Under the pieces are notes generated by a model. The model worked only from the letters and a program-made list of their open reading frames with translations. It was not told the origin of the DNA and searched no databases. From positions 14,130,204 to 14,194,203 of the forward strand of contig NW_023998415.1 in assembly GCF_014805625.2 (NCBI RefSeq): DNA of 64,000 bases, in the 5' to 3' direction. The position numbers and the translations under genes were made by a program. This DNA is from Glossina fuscipes. Taxonomy: Eukaryota; Arthropoda; Insecta; Diptera; Glossinidae. Shown piece after piece: positions 49,037 to 62,570 of the stretch. The number at the start of each line of letters is the position of its first letter. Position 1 is the stretch's first letter.

Positions 49037-50345
49037 AAGTGCGTATAAGTGCTTGAAAAACAACAAGTAGTCTTTTTGAAATTCGCTCACATGCTCCCAT
49101 GCGCTTATAAGTGATGCACTCAGATGAATGAGTTTGTTTTATACACATAGTATCTCTTCCACTATTTACAAACTAACCTACTTATGTATGCTCAATATCA
49201 CACATACTCGGCATGAATGCTGTTTGTATTGCGGCCGGTATTAGGTTGCCGTTACTATTGCTTTTATAATGCTATTTCATTGTTGATAGTGTAGATTTTC
49301 AAATACATGACAGATCGCTATTTTATATTAAAACGAAATCCTAACTAAATAAGACATAAATATATTTGTAAACAGTTATCCTACAAAATACATGATATAA
49401 AAAACAAGAAGCGTAACCTCATTACGTCTATACATGTACACACTCATATACGATATACGATATGCGATAAGGATGCCTTTCCTTGGCCCATGCAAAACTT
49501 CAACCTAATCGACCGCATTTACATTTACAAATATATATATATATCGCTATAGCATTCCCACACTTAATTACATACACATATGATAAATGGTTTGTTTGCA
49601 TTATAGCTCGCGTTGCGTGGCATATGTACACTTGTTATAAGCATTGTTTAGCACATGTGTTTACTAAAAGGATTCCAACTGCTATATTCACGAATCAATT
49701 ATTGTGAAAGATTTGCTTGTGTCATATTTATTCAATTTCTTATGCTATAGTTCTTTTATTTTGCTTTATTAACATGCACCCATCCCTCGTAAAATTTTCA
49801 AACGATTGCCTTTCAATATTTGCCGCTATTATCGGTATCATTCAAAGATCTTTGACAATAAAGGCGTCAGAAATGTATTTTAGTAAATGCCATCAATAAA
49901 TATAAGCTTTGAAAAGAGAAAAGATATGAAAATAAGCCCTAAGGAGGCTTAGTGTAAATCGATTCTTTGCGTAGACGAATACATTTACACATTGTTCTTA
50001 ATTTTATGCAAAAGCGATACATTTTAGGTATTAAGCAGCGTTAGCAAACGCTACATTGCTTACCTTGTTTCATATAAAGATGGACTGAACATATTTGCTA
50101 GTTCTTGGTAAAAATATTGAAACTACATTTCCGGATAACGTGGCACATAGCCTAAAAAGTGATCGAGTTCTTCATGCATATTCTTCTCTTAAGCGCAATA
50201 GACTCTGTTCAACGAATCATTAGTCTATGCATTTCGTCTCAAATAGAAAATGGATAAAACAAAGAAACACACTATAGTGGACCACGATAAGTCACTAAAT
50301 ACTTTACTTCACCTCACAATTACTCATAAGAAGACATTAAATCGA

Positions 50346-50550
50346 AAGTAATTGAAAAAGTGGTCCGATTCCAACTATTTTCAATAGCGTTCGCCTGTGG
50401 AACAAAGCAGATCAGTACAGCAAATTTCATCAAAAAAAAAAAAAAAAAAAATCTCAAGTATTGACCACAAGGGATCAAGGCAGACAGATATGATAAACGG
50501 CTTAGGCAAGCTTAGATTCAAAATAATTTTCTAAACCGATCGCTATAATA
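50346..50550 (+). repeat. dispersed repeat relic (related to 15178-15372)
   Basis: ATTTTCAATAGCGTTCG, AAATTTCATCA, a poly-A expansion, CAGACAGATA and CGATCGCTATAAT occur in the same order as in the 15 kb copy. Confidence 0.45.
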
Positions 50551-53425
50551 AAAAAGTGGCGATCGGTTCAAGTCGTTCTGGGTGCTGTATACATTCGCAC
50601 AAGCTGTGCTAATGTGCCCCCATATCGCAAGTGGTGTAAGGTGTAAGTAGACCTACACCGTAGTCGGAGGAAGCCAAATCTACTTAATAGGGCGGATTTT
50701 TGTTAAACAACAACTTGTAATACACTTTGCTCACCGAGGCAGTGTCTTGTGTTGCAGTGCCCAGTTTTTAGTGCAAAAATCATTGATGTTCGTTCTTCTT
50801 GATTAGAATTTAATGTCACACTAGTAGGCTTGCGGAACTTCTTTTCAAGCCATTTAAGAAAAAAAGGAAACAGAAATAATAAATTTATAGAAATGTTGTG
50901 CTTTGATGTAAAGAATTTTTTTCGTTTTTCTATCTAACGCATATACCAATAGAATGCTTGCTAACGCGTGAACGAACTACACACACGGACTTTCAAATAT
51001 TTAGCCCGATAACTTGACACGACTGCCTTTGCACAATTTAATCGAATTGCATCCTTTTAAAATTGTATAGCTCTTGGCAGTCGGTCTTGATGATAACTTT
51101 CACTTCCATTATTTCATTTTGATTTGGACACGATTACCTATATGATACAACTGCCTCGTGGTGTGCACTATATAGGACAATTACAATAGAAATCATACTA
51201 AATATACATAGGACTCATCGGCTCACCATAGTCGAATGAATCTTTTCTTTTCTGGTTTGTTGGCATTTTTGAAGACGTGGAACTTCAAAAGATTCAACTG
51301 AAAGATCAGAAAATTTTATTTCGACATTACTCTCACCAATCAGCGCAACAATTGCCTCTCTTTCAATATTTCGATATACTTTTTTGTTAATTAATTAGTT
51401 TTAAAAGCACAGCTGAGCATTATTCATTTTTTGAAAGCCTCAAGAAAGATAAAGAAGTATTTTGTTTCTTTTGCAAATCAATTCGGCAAAGTATACCACA
51501 GATCATGCGAAGAAAAACTTTTGCAAATATTGCTTGCGAGCTGGGGATATTGGAAACAAGAAGAAGAGCCAGAGGAAGAAATTTTACAAAACTTTAGAAA
51601 ACTTCTTGCATTTGGAAATTATTGTTCAACATAGATTTGTTTAAAAAAATGAAAATAGAAGAAATTTGTGCTAAAGTTTTCGTATCAAATTTAAAAAGTC
51701 CATGTTACGAAAATCGCACATTTGATAAAATGCGACGATGAACCGACTTTCCAGCAAGACGAATTCTACAAATGGTAAAAGCATATAATGATTCATGATG
51801 CGGCTGATGATTGTCGAAAAGCTTGACAGCAATTTACAGAAAAAAGAGGATTAACACGAAAATGCCACACAATGACATTAGCTATAGGGTATATATATAA
51901 GCAGTATATTTGCGGAGGGCAAAGTTACTCGAGTCAAAAGACCTCGAATCATTAAACATTTAAACAAACTTATGTTAGTTAACCAGAAGGAGAATTATAA
52001 ACAAAAGCCTATGCCTATGCCTATGCCTATGCTTTCTTAAAAACAATCACAATTCAGAGGTATCAACCTAATCTCAACATGAGATGAATGAAAATGTAAA
52101 ATCAGAAAAAAATCACTTTACGTAATAGATTATGTTAAGTAAAAGCAAGGAAATATTATTTTATGCGAATGCGAGTAAAAAATATAAGATAAAAGTTTGA
52201 AAAGAATTTCAATTTAAACTTAAATCGATCTCATCGAACTGGAATCTATCTATGTGATTACTGTAAGGCGAACAGTACATCAATGTATTGCAATGTTGGC
52301 AATCGATTGGAAGGACATTACTTAGTTACGGTCAAATGATCAGCAAATTGGTTAAGCTGGCTTTCGCATTAGCCTTTTTTTGTTTGTTTCCTTTATTTTT
52401 ATTTGCCAGTAAATCTATAAATTGTCTACGACATTATCGTTTTGGATGGAGAAGCGAGCCTTACCATAGAGAGATAAGCATGGATTTGGAAGGATGCATG
52501 TGCATAAATATTAGCCTTAAATTAAAGCGTAAGCTTCGTAAACAAAGTTGAAGTGACATTATGGTTAAAAAGGAAAATCAACATAAAATCTGCCATTTGT
52601 AGCATTTAACCGCTTTTTTCAACTTTATACTTTACGCTTTCTCCCTTGAATTGTTTAAAGTGAGCAATATATTGTGTGCATAAATATTTCCCCTATTTTG
52701 TTCGTAAAGCATCTAAGGCTGACATTACCATATATGCTCTGCTCTGCTCTGCTCTGTTGTATAATGCCTAAAATTGTGAGTATTCTGCCGAACTTTGCTT
52801 TTCTTCTTATACGTTACCAACATGCCAGCAAGCTTTTCTTCAACGAGCATCTAACAATTTATGCTGCATGCACATTAATTACTTATATTTACCACTCTAG
52901 CGTAACCTATGTAACATGAAAAAGTAATCTGGCAAAAAAAAAAAAAAAAAAAAACATGAATATTTTCTTCTATTTTAGCTTCGCCATCCTAAATAGATGT
53001 GCATTTGGGAATACTCTTAACCATTGATTTGTTCGCTTATAGCTGGACTATCCTATTCATCCTATTTGTTAGCGAGTCGAATTATTATTTTAAGTTCTTT
53101 AATGGATTTTATAACGAAACACAAGAATTTATCTTATGCGTACTTTGATTCGCCTCTCTGTTCGACTTATGTAACGGTAAAGTTAAATAAGTTAGTTAAA
53201 GCTGAATTGTGAGCCAAAAAATTATGCAGTACATGTGTGGGCCATATAACACATTACAGAAAACAAAAACAAAAAAAAAAAAAAACAAAAAAAAACGAGA
53301 ACGAGAACGAAAATTTATGTAAAAAAAAGCAAGGTAGGGATTGAGTCGAATATTTGTAGGTGCAAGTTTATCGTATCTAACAAGTAGAAAAAAACTTGTG
53401 TGGTTTTTGCATCGAAATTTATACG

Positions 53426-53458
<33 letters not shown>

Positions 53459-53899
53459 TATTTTAAATGAACTTTATAAAACTAAATGAGTGCCATGTTG
53501 TGCAATAATCGTTTTCCATTGTTGTGATGAAGCCATTGGTCCGTTACAGTGGTACTTCTGGGATTTATTGGCGACGCTTTGAACCAAGTGATGTTTACAC
53601 GACTCTTCTAAAGTCAGTTTTGCAAAATTGCGAGAATTTTGAGGAGAGCGCAAGGCAAGTCACCGCTACGCATGCTCTCTCAATATTGACGAAGTCATTT
53701 AAAATTTGTCTAATTTGACATTATCGTGACTGATTAGCTTTAGCTGCTTTATCTAATTTAGGGTCCATTAGGGTACGTCCAGGTTGGGTCAATTTCACTA
53801 CTGACACATCTACAAAGCATTACTCTATGTCCTGGGCTAAGATATTTTCGCACGTTATCGTTCGTTGTAAACACACATCAATCCATTGCAAAATGTATG

Positions 53900-54500
53900 G
53901 AGCGATCCGCTGATGGAAATCCGGTCCATTAAATGATTCAATATCAATTCATGTACTATATGAGTCCGATAATGAGAGTAAGTGTTAGACATCATTTAGG
54001 TTTCTGCAAATAACTCGGAGCCGGTTAAACTGCTCATAATTGTATTTACATTGACTAAGCTTAATCAAGGTAAAGTGCCTTGAGACGAAGGGTGTGAAGA
54101 TAAATTTTTTTTGACAAACGGGACTTTCGCTGCCAGATAACTTTTCATGTTGTCCACAGATGTGTCAGGTGCCAGTCATGACACAAATATCGCCTTTCTG
54201 AGAGGAACTCCCTTTAAGCAAATATCATCTGCACTGCGAATAGAAGGGTTCACGGATGGGGAGTTTTGAGTTGGGAAGAATATAAGGAAGGGGTAACCAC
54301 ACTTGCGCGAGCAGCTTGAGCGACGTGCCCAGTTTGGCGACCAGCGTTCACACTGAAACAGCCAAAAGGACTTCCCGGCTTATTTGTAACTTTTTTTGCT
54401 ACCGACCGACTCAATAATATCAGAAACGCTAACGTTCTTTGTAGACTTTGAGGAAGCGCTAACTTGTGCCAACGAATCGGACTTAGGTGACAGAACACGT
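53900..54500 (-). pseudogene. probable jockey-type LINE ORF1 (gag-like) relic
   Basis: Minus-strand reading with stops gives KAIFVS, then LAPDTSVDNMKSYLAA, similar to the K-A-x-F-V-S-R-L-x-P-D-T block seen in ORF1 proteins of insect jockey-clade LINEs. Upstream is a Ser-rich stretch (SVSDIIESVGSKK). No intact frame. Identification rests on one short block, so it is tentative. Confidence 0.35.
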
Positions 54501-56501
54501 TACGCTACGAGTTATAACCTTGACAGCTGGGAAAGAAGATGAGTGATCAATATAACGACACTCATCAAATCTAGTCTTAATTATTTCAAATTTCTCCCAC
54601 ACGGAGCCGAGATTTTTGCTCAAATCTGAGAAACAATTTCTCGTCTGCGTGAAGATTTTGTAAAAATCAATGTACCGCTTTCTACAGTCAGGACATGATT
54701 ATCGTAAGCTTTTTGAAGGATCAAGGACTGCATTAGCAACACGGCCGATAATACCAGCACACTTTGCATGGCAAAAACGATCACACAGCCAAGACAAGAT
54801 GAATCGTTCAGATTTAGGGATTGTTATCGCACGATATAGTGTAAATAAACAATCCATGTCCAGTGAAAACAATAGAAAGAGCTTATGAAGAAAAGAAAAG
54901 AACAAAAAAATAAAAGATTTCACGACACAAATTTTGCAGCAAATTAAAGCAAATTTCTCACTGTCGTTGCCACTGTACATTAAGAGCGAAAGCAAAGTAA
55001 ACTGTAAACAAAGATTAGCAGAAAAATAAGAGAGACTTTTACAAAAAGCTCTACTTGTTGGCCGCACAAAACCAAAATATATTTTTCACGTAAAAGATCT
55101 CATATCTCATATAAGTTAAATTACACAGTTTATTCTTTCAAAGATTTTTACACTTTAGACACAAATAAAACGAGAAAGCTAAGAAATACACTAAGAAATT
55201 AAAATATTTCTTGCAAAGAATTAAAAAGCGACTATAACACGCACGCAGAGTTGCCAAACTGCATTTTACCTTGTGCAAATGGTTCAAAACTCAACTTTAA
55301 TCAGTGTTTAACTCGCAGCGAGTTCGATCAAGAAAATATTCGAGTATTCGAGAAGCGAAATTTTGACAATACTCTACAATGATAGCTTATAGAGGCTTAC
55401 TTTTGTAAAAAAAATTATCTTTTGAAGGGGACATACTCTTAAGACCTGAATGCAATAAACTAAATTTGATATCTCTAGTCTTCACTTCGTGATATCGTTC
55501 ATTTATATAGTTTGTCAAAAATTTAAATTTTTTAGATGAAATGCAATAAATGATACGTACAATAAAAGCTAAAATAGCGAACACAACAAATTTTGTATGA
55601 ATATTTTTACATAATTTAGAAATTGGGTCACGCTTGTTATGTTGCAATAAATTTTATTAATTCAAAATTAGATAAACACCTAAACCGCATTATGATATTT
55701 GTCTGTATTTCTTCAAATAATAAAATTTCAATTAAATAATAATTTTATTTTCATGAGAAGGGAGAGATTGCTTTTAAATTAATAAAACACAGTTGGGACT
55801 AAATACACAAAGTGTGCAATTAACTTTAACGGTTCTTTTGATCAATTAAAAATTCAAAAATTTCAAACCAAGTACTTTTTATATGATTTATTCAAGACAT
55901 TACTCACACAAACACCACTTCTCCATAAAGAGACTTATTTTTTGGATGCCGTCATACGAATGGAGGTCCCGTTCGGCCAGACAATAAACCATCGATTGTA
56001 AAATGTATTAATCGGAAGTAGTAATTTCTGGAATTGACGGGCTAAGGCGGTAACTCTGTGTGTGTGTGTCTGTGTGTGTGCATGTGTATGTGTATGGGAT
56101 AAAAACAAATTCTAGTTTAGCGCTGCTAACGGTTTTTGAGCAGAGGATTAAATTTTGCAATGCTGCAAATATTTCCCCCAATTTAATCGGATATTGTTGA
56201 GGGTCACCTATTGGTGATTGCATTTGATTGGAACAAAGCATAACAGAACACATCCACCTGACCGATCCGAACAGAGCTGCCAGGCACGATATTGAACTTT
56301 ATCGCCGATGTTAAAAGTTTGCTTAGTCCGCATCATGGCTATTTAGGCTGTTAGGATATCGTAACACATCCATGTACCCATCCACCACCACAAGCCCTGT
56401 TTGTTTGACACAAAGGTCAACATCTTTGTTTTTCCAAAAAATATTTTTTACGTTGTGTCTTGGAAGAATATTTGTTGAGAGAGAGATAGATAGATAGATA
56501 A

Positions 56502-56534
<33 letters not shown>

Positions 56535-58013
56535 AAGTCTTTGTTTGTATCGAATAAGAACAAAGAGAGAAATCGAAATTTTGCGCGATCGAATGGTAAC
56601 CATTTCATTTATGGGTAATCAATCTGTTATCCGATTACGAATACATTATTTAAAAAATTGATGATGTCAATGCGAAACCAGACCATCTCTCAGTTCCTAG
56701 ACATTTGATCGAATTTAATAAAACGGGTACTGCTGGACATCCGGAACGTAAATGCAAAATGACATTATAGACACATTCGCTACAAATTTAACATACAGGT
56801 AGTCAAAAAAAAAGAGTTTTCGAGCTTCTTCGAATTCTGTTATTTCACGGTATCTATGAAGAAGTTTCAGAAATAATTATCTTGGAAGAATTGATTTCTT
56901 TCACATTCATTGGGTAACAGATGAATATTTGTGCTGCTGTTTTGCTTTGTTTTTCCAAGTTATTTAAATTGCTTTGAAGACAAGTTTTATGAGATAAAAT
57001 TCTTGGATATAAGAATCATTTTCACAAACAATTTAACACTTAAGTACTTAAAAGTGTCCTAAAGAAATATTTTATATTCATTCAAACAAAAGCGGTGTTG
57101 TCTCTGTTATATGGCCATAAAAGCCTATTGTTGGCGGCTTATAAAAATCTCTCAAAGAAAAACCAAAAAAAGACTACGGACACAATAGAGTAAATTCCAT
57201 AAAAAATTCAAAGAAACGGCGCAGTGAAGAAAACAAAGAAAAATTAAAAAAAGAGAAAAATTTATATAAACAAGCGTTTATATAAATCCAGCATAGTAAT
57301 GGCAAGTAATGTCTTTGTCTTTTTTTCCTTTTTTTTTTTTTTTTTTTTTTTAATAAAAAAAATATGTTAACTAATTTAGTTTAAGTAATTTAATGTATAT
57401 ATTATTCATTATAATTTTAATAAGGCTATTCATAATATTAATAGCAGTCTATATTAAAACTAAACACATCGAAAAATCTCATTGAATTATTTTTATATTA
57501 TATAGTATGGTATTATTTAGAATCATGTCTATTTTCACACTTGTTCTGCGGCTCGCAACTGAGTTTAAGTTTTATATCTGAATTTTCGCAACAAAATAAA
57601 TAATCTATTTTGAAATACATATATTAGGAATTGTAAAAAAAAAAAACAATTCCAATAGAGAAAGGCAAAGTAAGAAAAGCTTTTCACCTGATAGTATAAG
57701 GAAATCAGTTATAAGTTTGACTATGATGTTATAACTTGACAAAACATAAAAGTAAAATAATTTAAATTAAAAAAGCTACATATATATAAATTAATAATAA
57801 TAGTAAAAAAAAAAAAGGAAAAAATTACAAGCATATGCACGTTTAGCCAGATATACAATATCAAGTCATATATCATAACTGAGAGTGTATCTCTAAGACA
57901 AAACCTAGGAGTTTGGCAACTTCGCGTAACTACTCCACGTAGTTTTTATGGCGGATTATGGGCCAGATTTTTTTCATTTATTAATTTAGTTTAGGTACGA
58001 TATTGGTAATAGT
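54501..58013. other. intergenic or 5' intron DNA, no gene recognised
   Basis: AT-rich; (TG)n at 56057-56098, (GATA/GA)n at 56477-56535, poly-T 57329-57350, and a small palindrome GGAATTGT-A12-ACAATTCC-like hairpin at 57629-57655. Confidence 0.6.
56477..56535. repeat. (GA)n / (GATA)n microsatellite
   Basis: GAGAGAGATAGATAGATA followed by pure GAGAGA. Confidence 0.95.
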
Positions 58014-58229
58014 AATCCGCTTGAGTAGCCAAATAGGTTAGAATCTCGATTATCAACCCAGAGTTCGCTGGCTTCGAATCTCAAATACGGTAGAGTTTCT
58101 TTTTCTGTTAATCTGCAGCCACTACGTTCCTATTTTTTCGCTTTTGTCTCTTCATTCTGCCAGTCAACCTAAGGTAAACATTCCGTGAGTGATTGGTCAT
58201 ACAGTCATATTAAAAAAAAAAATAAATAC
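58014..58229 (+). mobile_element. tRNA-derived SINE, full-length-looking copy
   Basis: The head ATCCGCTTGAGTAGCC...GGCTTCGAATCTCAAATACG has a B-box-like CTTCGAATCTC and ends in GGTAGAGTTTC, matching the head at 63402. The body is pyrimidine-rich. The 3' end GTGAGTGATTGGTCATACAG is shared with the 17 kb copy and followed by an A-rich tail. About 215 bp. Confidence 0.7.
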
Positions 58230-59420
58230 AGTAAAGCATCGGAAGAAATTTTTTATGGTATTATGGATTAGATTGCAAACATTATTTTGACTTTTATAAA
58301 GGACTTTAAACTGTTTAATTAAATCATAATTAGATGAATATTGATTTACTTCTATAAAAACAAAACCTCTTTGATAACTTCACAAAACCTCTTTGCTGAG
58401 AGCAGACTCCTTCTTTATAATGGTCGTCTCCTACACTTACCCAAAGTTAATACCAAGAAATTTACTAAGTAACACCCTTCAAATCTAATCAATTGAAGTT
58501 CTCTAGAATGTCATTTATATATAAAGCAAATAGAATTAGCCCCAAGTGGACCTATTAGATATCTTTGACGTAACAGGAAACTCATTGAATTGAAATTGAT
58601 TCAATAGCAGGCTAAAGGATCTACTATGAAGAAATGATTCCATCGATCTAACTAAATTCGGGGGAAAGCCTGACGACAACAATTTAAAGACCGGCGACCT
58701 ATAGTTTATTCCATCGGAAATCCTACTAAATGTAGCGGCGTAACTGGTGCAAATTTGAAACGGAAAAAAATTCGCTTGAATTAACTTATCCGCGTTTCAC
58801 TAAAGAATGTTGTTTGAAGACGATCAAAAAAATGTGTTGTTCGAGTTATGCTGCAAATTGCTTTGAAAAATGATGGTTCGAGAAAAACACTTTCAATGTT
58901 TCAAGTATTCATACAAAATCGCATTTTTGGACGATTTAAAATTTTGCCACACCCACAACTTATTTTAATATCATTTCGGGCCATTTTCATATAAAAATAA
59001 AACAAAAAACAATTTTCTGAAAATTATACAAAGCGAACGTAAAGTCAGTTTAGTTAATTATCTTTGTCGGATGAAAACATAAACTAAAAAAAGGAAACTA
59101 TCAAGCAAGACGAAAAAATTTGAAGAAAAAAAAAAAAATAATATATATATATATAAAAAATTGCATACTTTTAGGCATTGGCATGGAAAATGTAATTTAT
59201 TATTATGAATAATAGCTACGGCGGCTCTAAAAACAACAATAACGAAATACTGCAACAAACTAAGCAGTTTGAATATCAAGACATCATACTTTTCAATTGT
59301 AAGATTTTAGCTGCAATCTGCCTGCAATTCACTCTGCATTATTATTTTTACTATTCCTTTGCTTGATGGCTTCGGACTTGCAGCAAATAATATCCAGTTT
59401 GACTTTTGTAATAATTTTTC

Positions 59421-59453
<33 letters not shown>

Positions 59454-60108
59454 TTCTTAGATATATTCACCGCAACAATGAAAGATGAGAGAGATCTATA
59501 GAGGGAGAAAGGAAAATTTAAATATGAGTGGTGGTTGTAGAAGTGAAATATAACAAAGCCTAAGGAGAAACATTAAGGTTCAGACAAGTACAATTTTTAT
59601 TGGATTTTAGCCAGCAACTAGTCTTAAGTTTCGAAGGGGGAAATACTAAAAACAAAGCAACAAATTCTTAAGAAATAACAGCAAGATGGAAAGACGAAAA
59701 AACTGAAAACGATAAGTTGACAACTGACAAACCATGACATGAAGGCAGCAGTGAGGGTGTCAACGGAGCTTAGGCATTATTTGTTTCATAGTTTTGTTTT
59801 TTTTTTGTTTTTTTTCGTTTTCTTTGTTTTTTCATCATTTGACAGTGCTGAAGCAACTAAAATCAACTAAAATTGATAAAGACCCACTTAATAGGCCATA
59901 GCAATGTTTGAAAAGTATACTTATTTTTTTTTAGAGACGAAGTAATAAAAGAAAAAAACAAAGTAAAGAAAAACTTTTAAAGGGTTAAATGTGAGAAATG
60001 GTTAAGAGAGAAGTGTAAGTAAGTGGAAGAAAAATAAAAAACAAGACAAAATTATGTCAAGTAAAGTGAACAAATTCTGCCACTCATCCGCGTGCATTCA
60101 TATGTAAC

Positions 60109-60147
<39 letters not shown>

Positions 60148-60768
60148 CGCATTTGTGCATATGCATATATATACTTATATATATATTTGTAAAGAATGAG
60201 AGGAAAAATTTAATTTTAATAAAACTGTGTTACGCAGCCAATGTCAACATTAAGTGAAACTGACGTTTTAATTTGAGAGCAACAAAACGTTTATGAACAA
60301 TGAACATGCACACACATATCCATGCTTAAATTCTTTAAAAAGAATCTGTAAGGTACATTACAGTATTGATCGACTGCAGACTCACTTTCAACATCAACAT
60401 AATTTAACGAACAAACAAGAATCTAGCAAATGTAGTGGCCGTGCTTTCAGATTATAACGTAAACGCTGGAACTTCAATATATTAGAATCCCGTTAACTGG
60501 CATACTATGATTTGTGATCTTGTACGACTCATCAATTTGGAATTAAGCTCTTAGCGTGCTTGATTAAATAAGAGAAATTTACTTATCTTAGCGCATCTGC
60601 GCTCTACGCATCTCAGCAGCTTGATGCACAATCTTATACGAATCAGTGCCGTCATCATTGCTGACTTACTGCCTAAAGAGATGAGAAAAATGGCATCTCT
60701 CCTCTCCTCGCAAGACAAATGGCCATATGAGTTATCTCAAAACATCAAGTATTGGTTCTTTAGATAGC

Positions 60769-60799
<31 letters not shown>

Positions 60800-62380
60800 T
60801 TACGTAATACCACTACTAAGCCGCTATGGTTGCTTTAAACTGAAAATATGCCCTCACTTAGTACGACAGTTGCGGTTACATGTACGGTACACATATTTCT
60901 TGTATATCCGAGGGAGGAGTGACTAAGGCTGCAACAGATATTTGGTGAATATTTTCTTCGTGACAATCTCCTAATTCATATTAAACACAATCGATGCGTA
61001 TAGGGCTTGGAATTTTTGCTAGCTCTTATAATACGTGGCATAAAACATACATGGTATACACATCCATTTCGTACATCTGAAACCACTCAACCATTCACCT
61101 ATTCGCTTACATGCATAGGTAGTGAAGCGCTCTACCAAGCTCATTGTTATGACGATATATGCATTATATATAATGTATACATATATATATATATATATAC
61201 ATTATATATATATGTATAATGTTAAATATATATATAGTATGCATATACCTGCAATGTGCTGGCGTAGATCTCATACAAAATTTCTGTGAGATTTTACGTC
61301 GCAATAGTTTAGCGCGCATTACATGCATATTCAAATATTGAAATGCATATTTGCACACATGCAACAGAGAGACAGGTTAGAAGTCTTATCTTCTACTAAG
61401 TTTTATTGCTTTTAATATGTCATCATATAGGAATATTGCGACATGAATAAAAGTTGTAGCTTGTGCTCATACGTGCTTATATGTAATGACAATGCAATTT
61501 TTATAAAATGTATACATATGTACATCTATTTATATGCCAACGTTCGTTATTATAAATTTTACATTTGTGTAACGGTAAATTTTGTCAAATTACATGTATA
61601 TTTTGTTTTTCTATCATTACGGTATCTCACACATATACAATAGCAGGAAATACAAAAGCTACGGAAGAAGATTTCTAAATTAAATTAAAAAATAAAAATG
61701 TGTAACATACTTTATAGAGAATAAAATATTTATATTTTGGTTTAATTAAATTTTTTTCTCTTATTTTATTCCACTAACATATTTAAAGAAGTAACCGCGT
61801 ATCTGATTAATATTTATTCTCTGTTACAACATCGCCGTTCAAGATTTACTGTAAAATTTCATCAAACAGAAGATGAACTTGTATCTAAATTAAGAACGAT
61901 GTAAGAAATTTACATTCGCCTCCAATATCTATCTGATGCACACATTTGTATAAATTAGAGCCGATAGTCTGTGTTGCTAGTGCTCAATGTCTTCTTTTTT
62001 TTTTTTTTTAGTCTAAGAATTTATCTCGTTAGTCCAAAAATTATAATAATAATAATAATACATTCGCCTTATAACGAATCTTCTATGTTAAGCAAACCAA
62101 ATAGTTCCATATAAGACGTGCATGTGTAAGAAATCTTGTTCGCCTACACATATGGGAGTAGAGTTTTTTGGCAATTGGTTTTTTTTAAATGGAAGGAAAA
62201 GTTGCGAAATAATAATAATTAAGGTTAAGGTAGGTTAGGCATACGTTTAGGTATTCGAAAAAAACAAAGTTATTTCTGAAAAATATTGCCAACACAGCCG
62301 CCACTCTCTGGAGACATCTTCAGCTCAAGGCTTTCCGCAGCAAGCAGCACAACCAAGTCGATATTTGAATTTAAAAGAAA
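58230..62380. other. intergenic DNA, no gene recognised
   Basis: (TA)n at 59421-59453, 60116-60142 and 61171-61225; poly-A 60771-60794; T-rich 61995-62010; AAT units at 62042-62060. Nothing coding was recognised. Confidence 0.6.
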
Positions 62381-62408
62381 AATCATTTAATCTACGTTCC
62401 GCGTATTC

Positions 62409-62570
62409 AGTGAAACACACGTAGAAGTTTTGGAAGACATTGACTTTTGTGCAGTTCGCGTGTATTTTTGTAGAAGAGTGCAAAGAAAATTTTGTTTTGA
62501 AGATACAGTAAAAAATTCGAGTGAAAAGGATGAAAATTGTTTGAGTTCGACTGCTTGCCGATTTCAAAAG
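62409..62570 (+). promoter_or_regulatory. weak candidate plus-strand start site and first exon
   Basis: ATTCAGTG (arthropod initiator TCAGT, A at 62409), an AGACA at +27 to +31 that resembles a downstream promoter element but is one base off the usual spacing, and AAAAG|GTGTGT donor-like sequence after 62570. The only ATG gives a four-codon frame. Would belong to a gene beyond the right edge. Inference from short motifs. Confidence 0.2.

Larger units (their letters stand above)
48285..53400. other. intergenic or 5' intron DNA, no gene recognised
   Basis: Low-complexity T/GTT tracts 48575-48730, poly-T 48960-48975, (GTTT)n 48999-49036, the dispersed repeat relic 50346-50550, CCTATG tandem 52008-52030, CTCTG tandem 52735-52755, poly-A 52936-52953. 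No exon recognised. Confidence 0.6.

Noticed and set aside
48583..49148. Open frames with runs of Cys/Phe or Lys
   Set aside because: GTT, T and GTTT tandem repeats create them; no protein-like composition.
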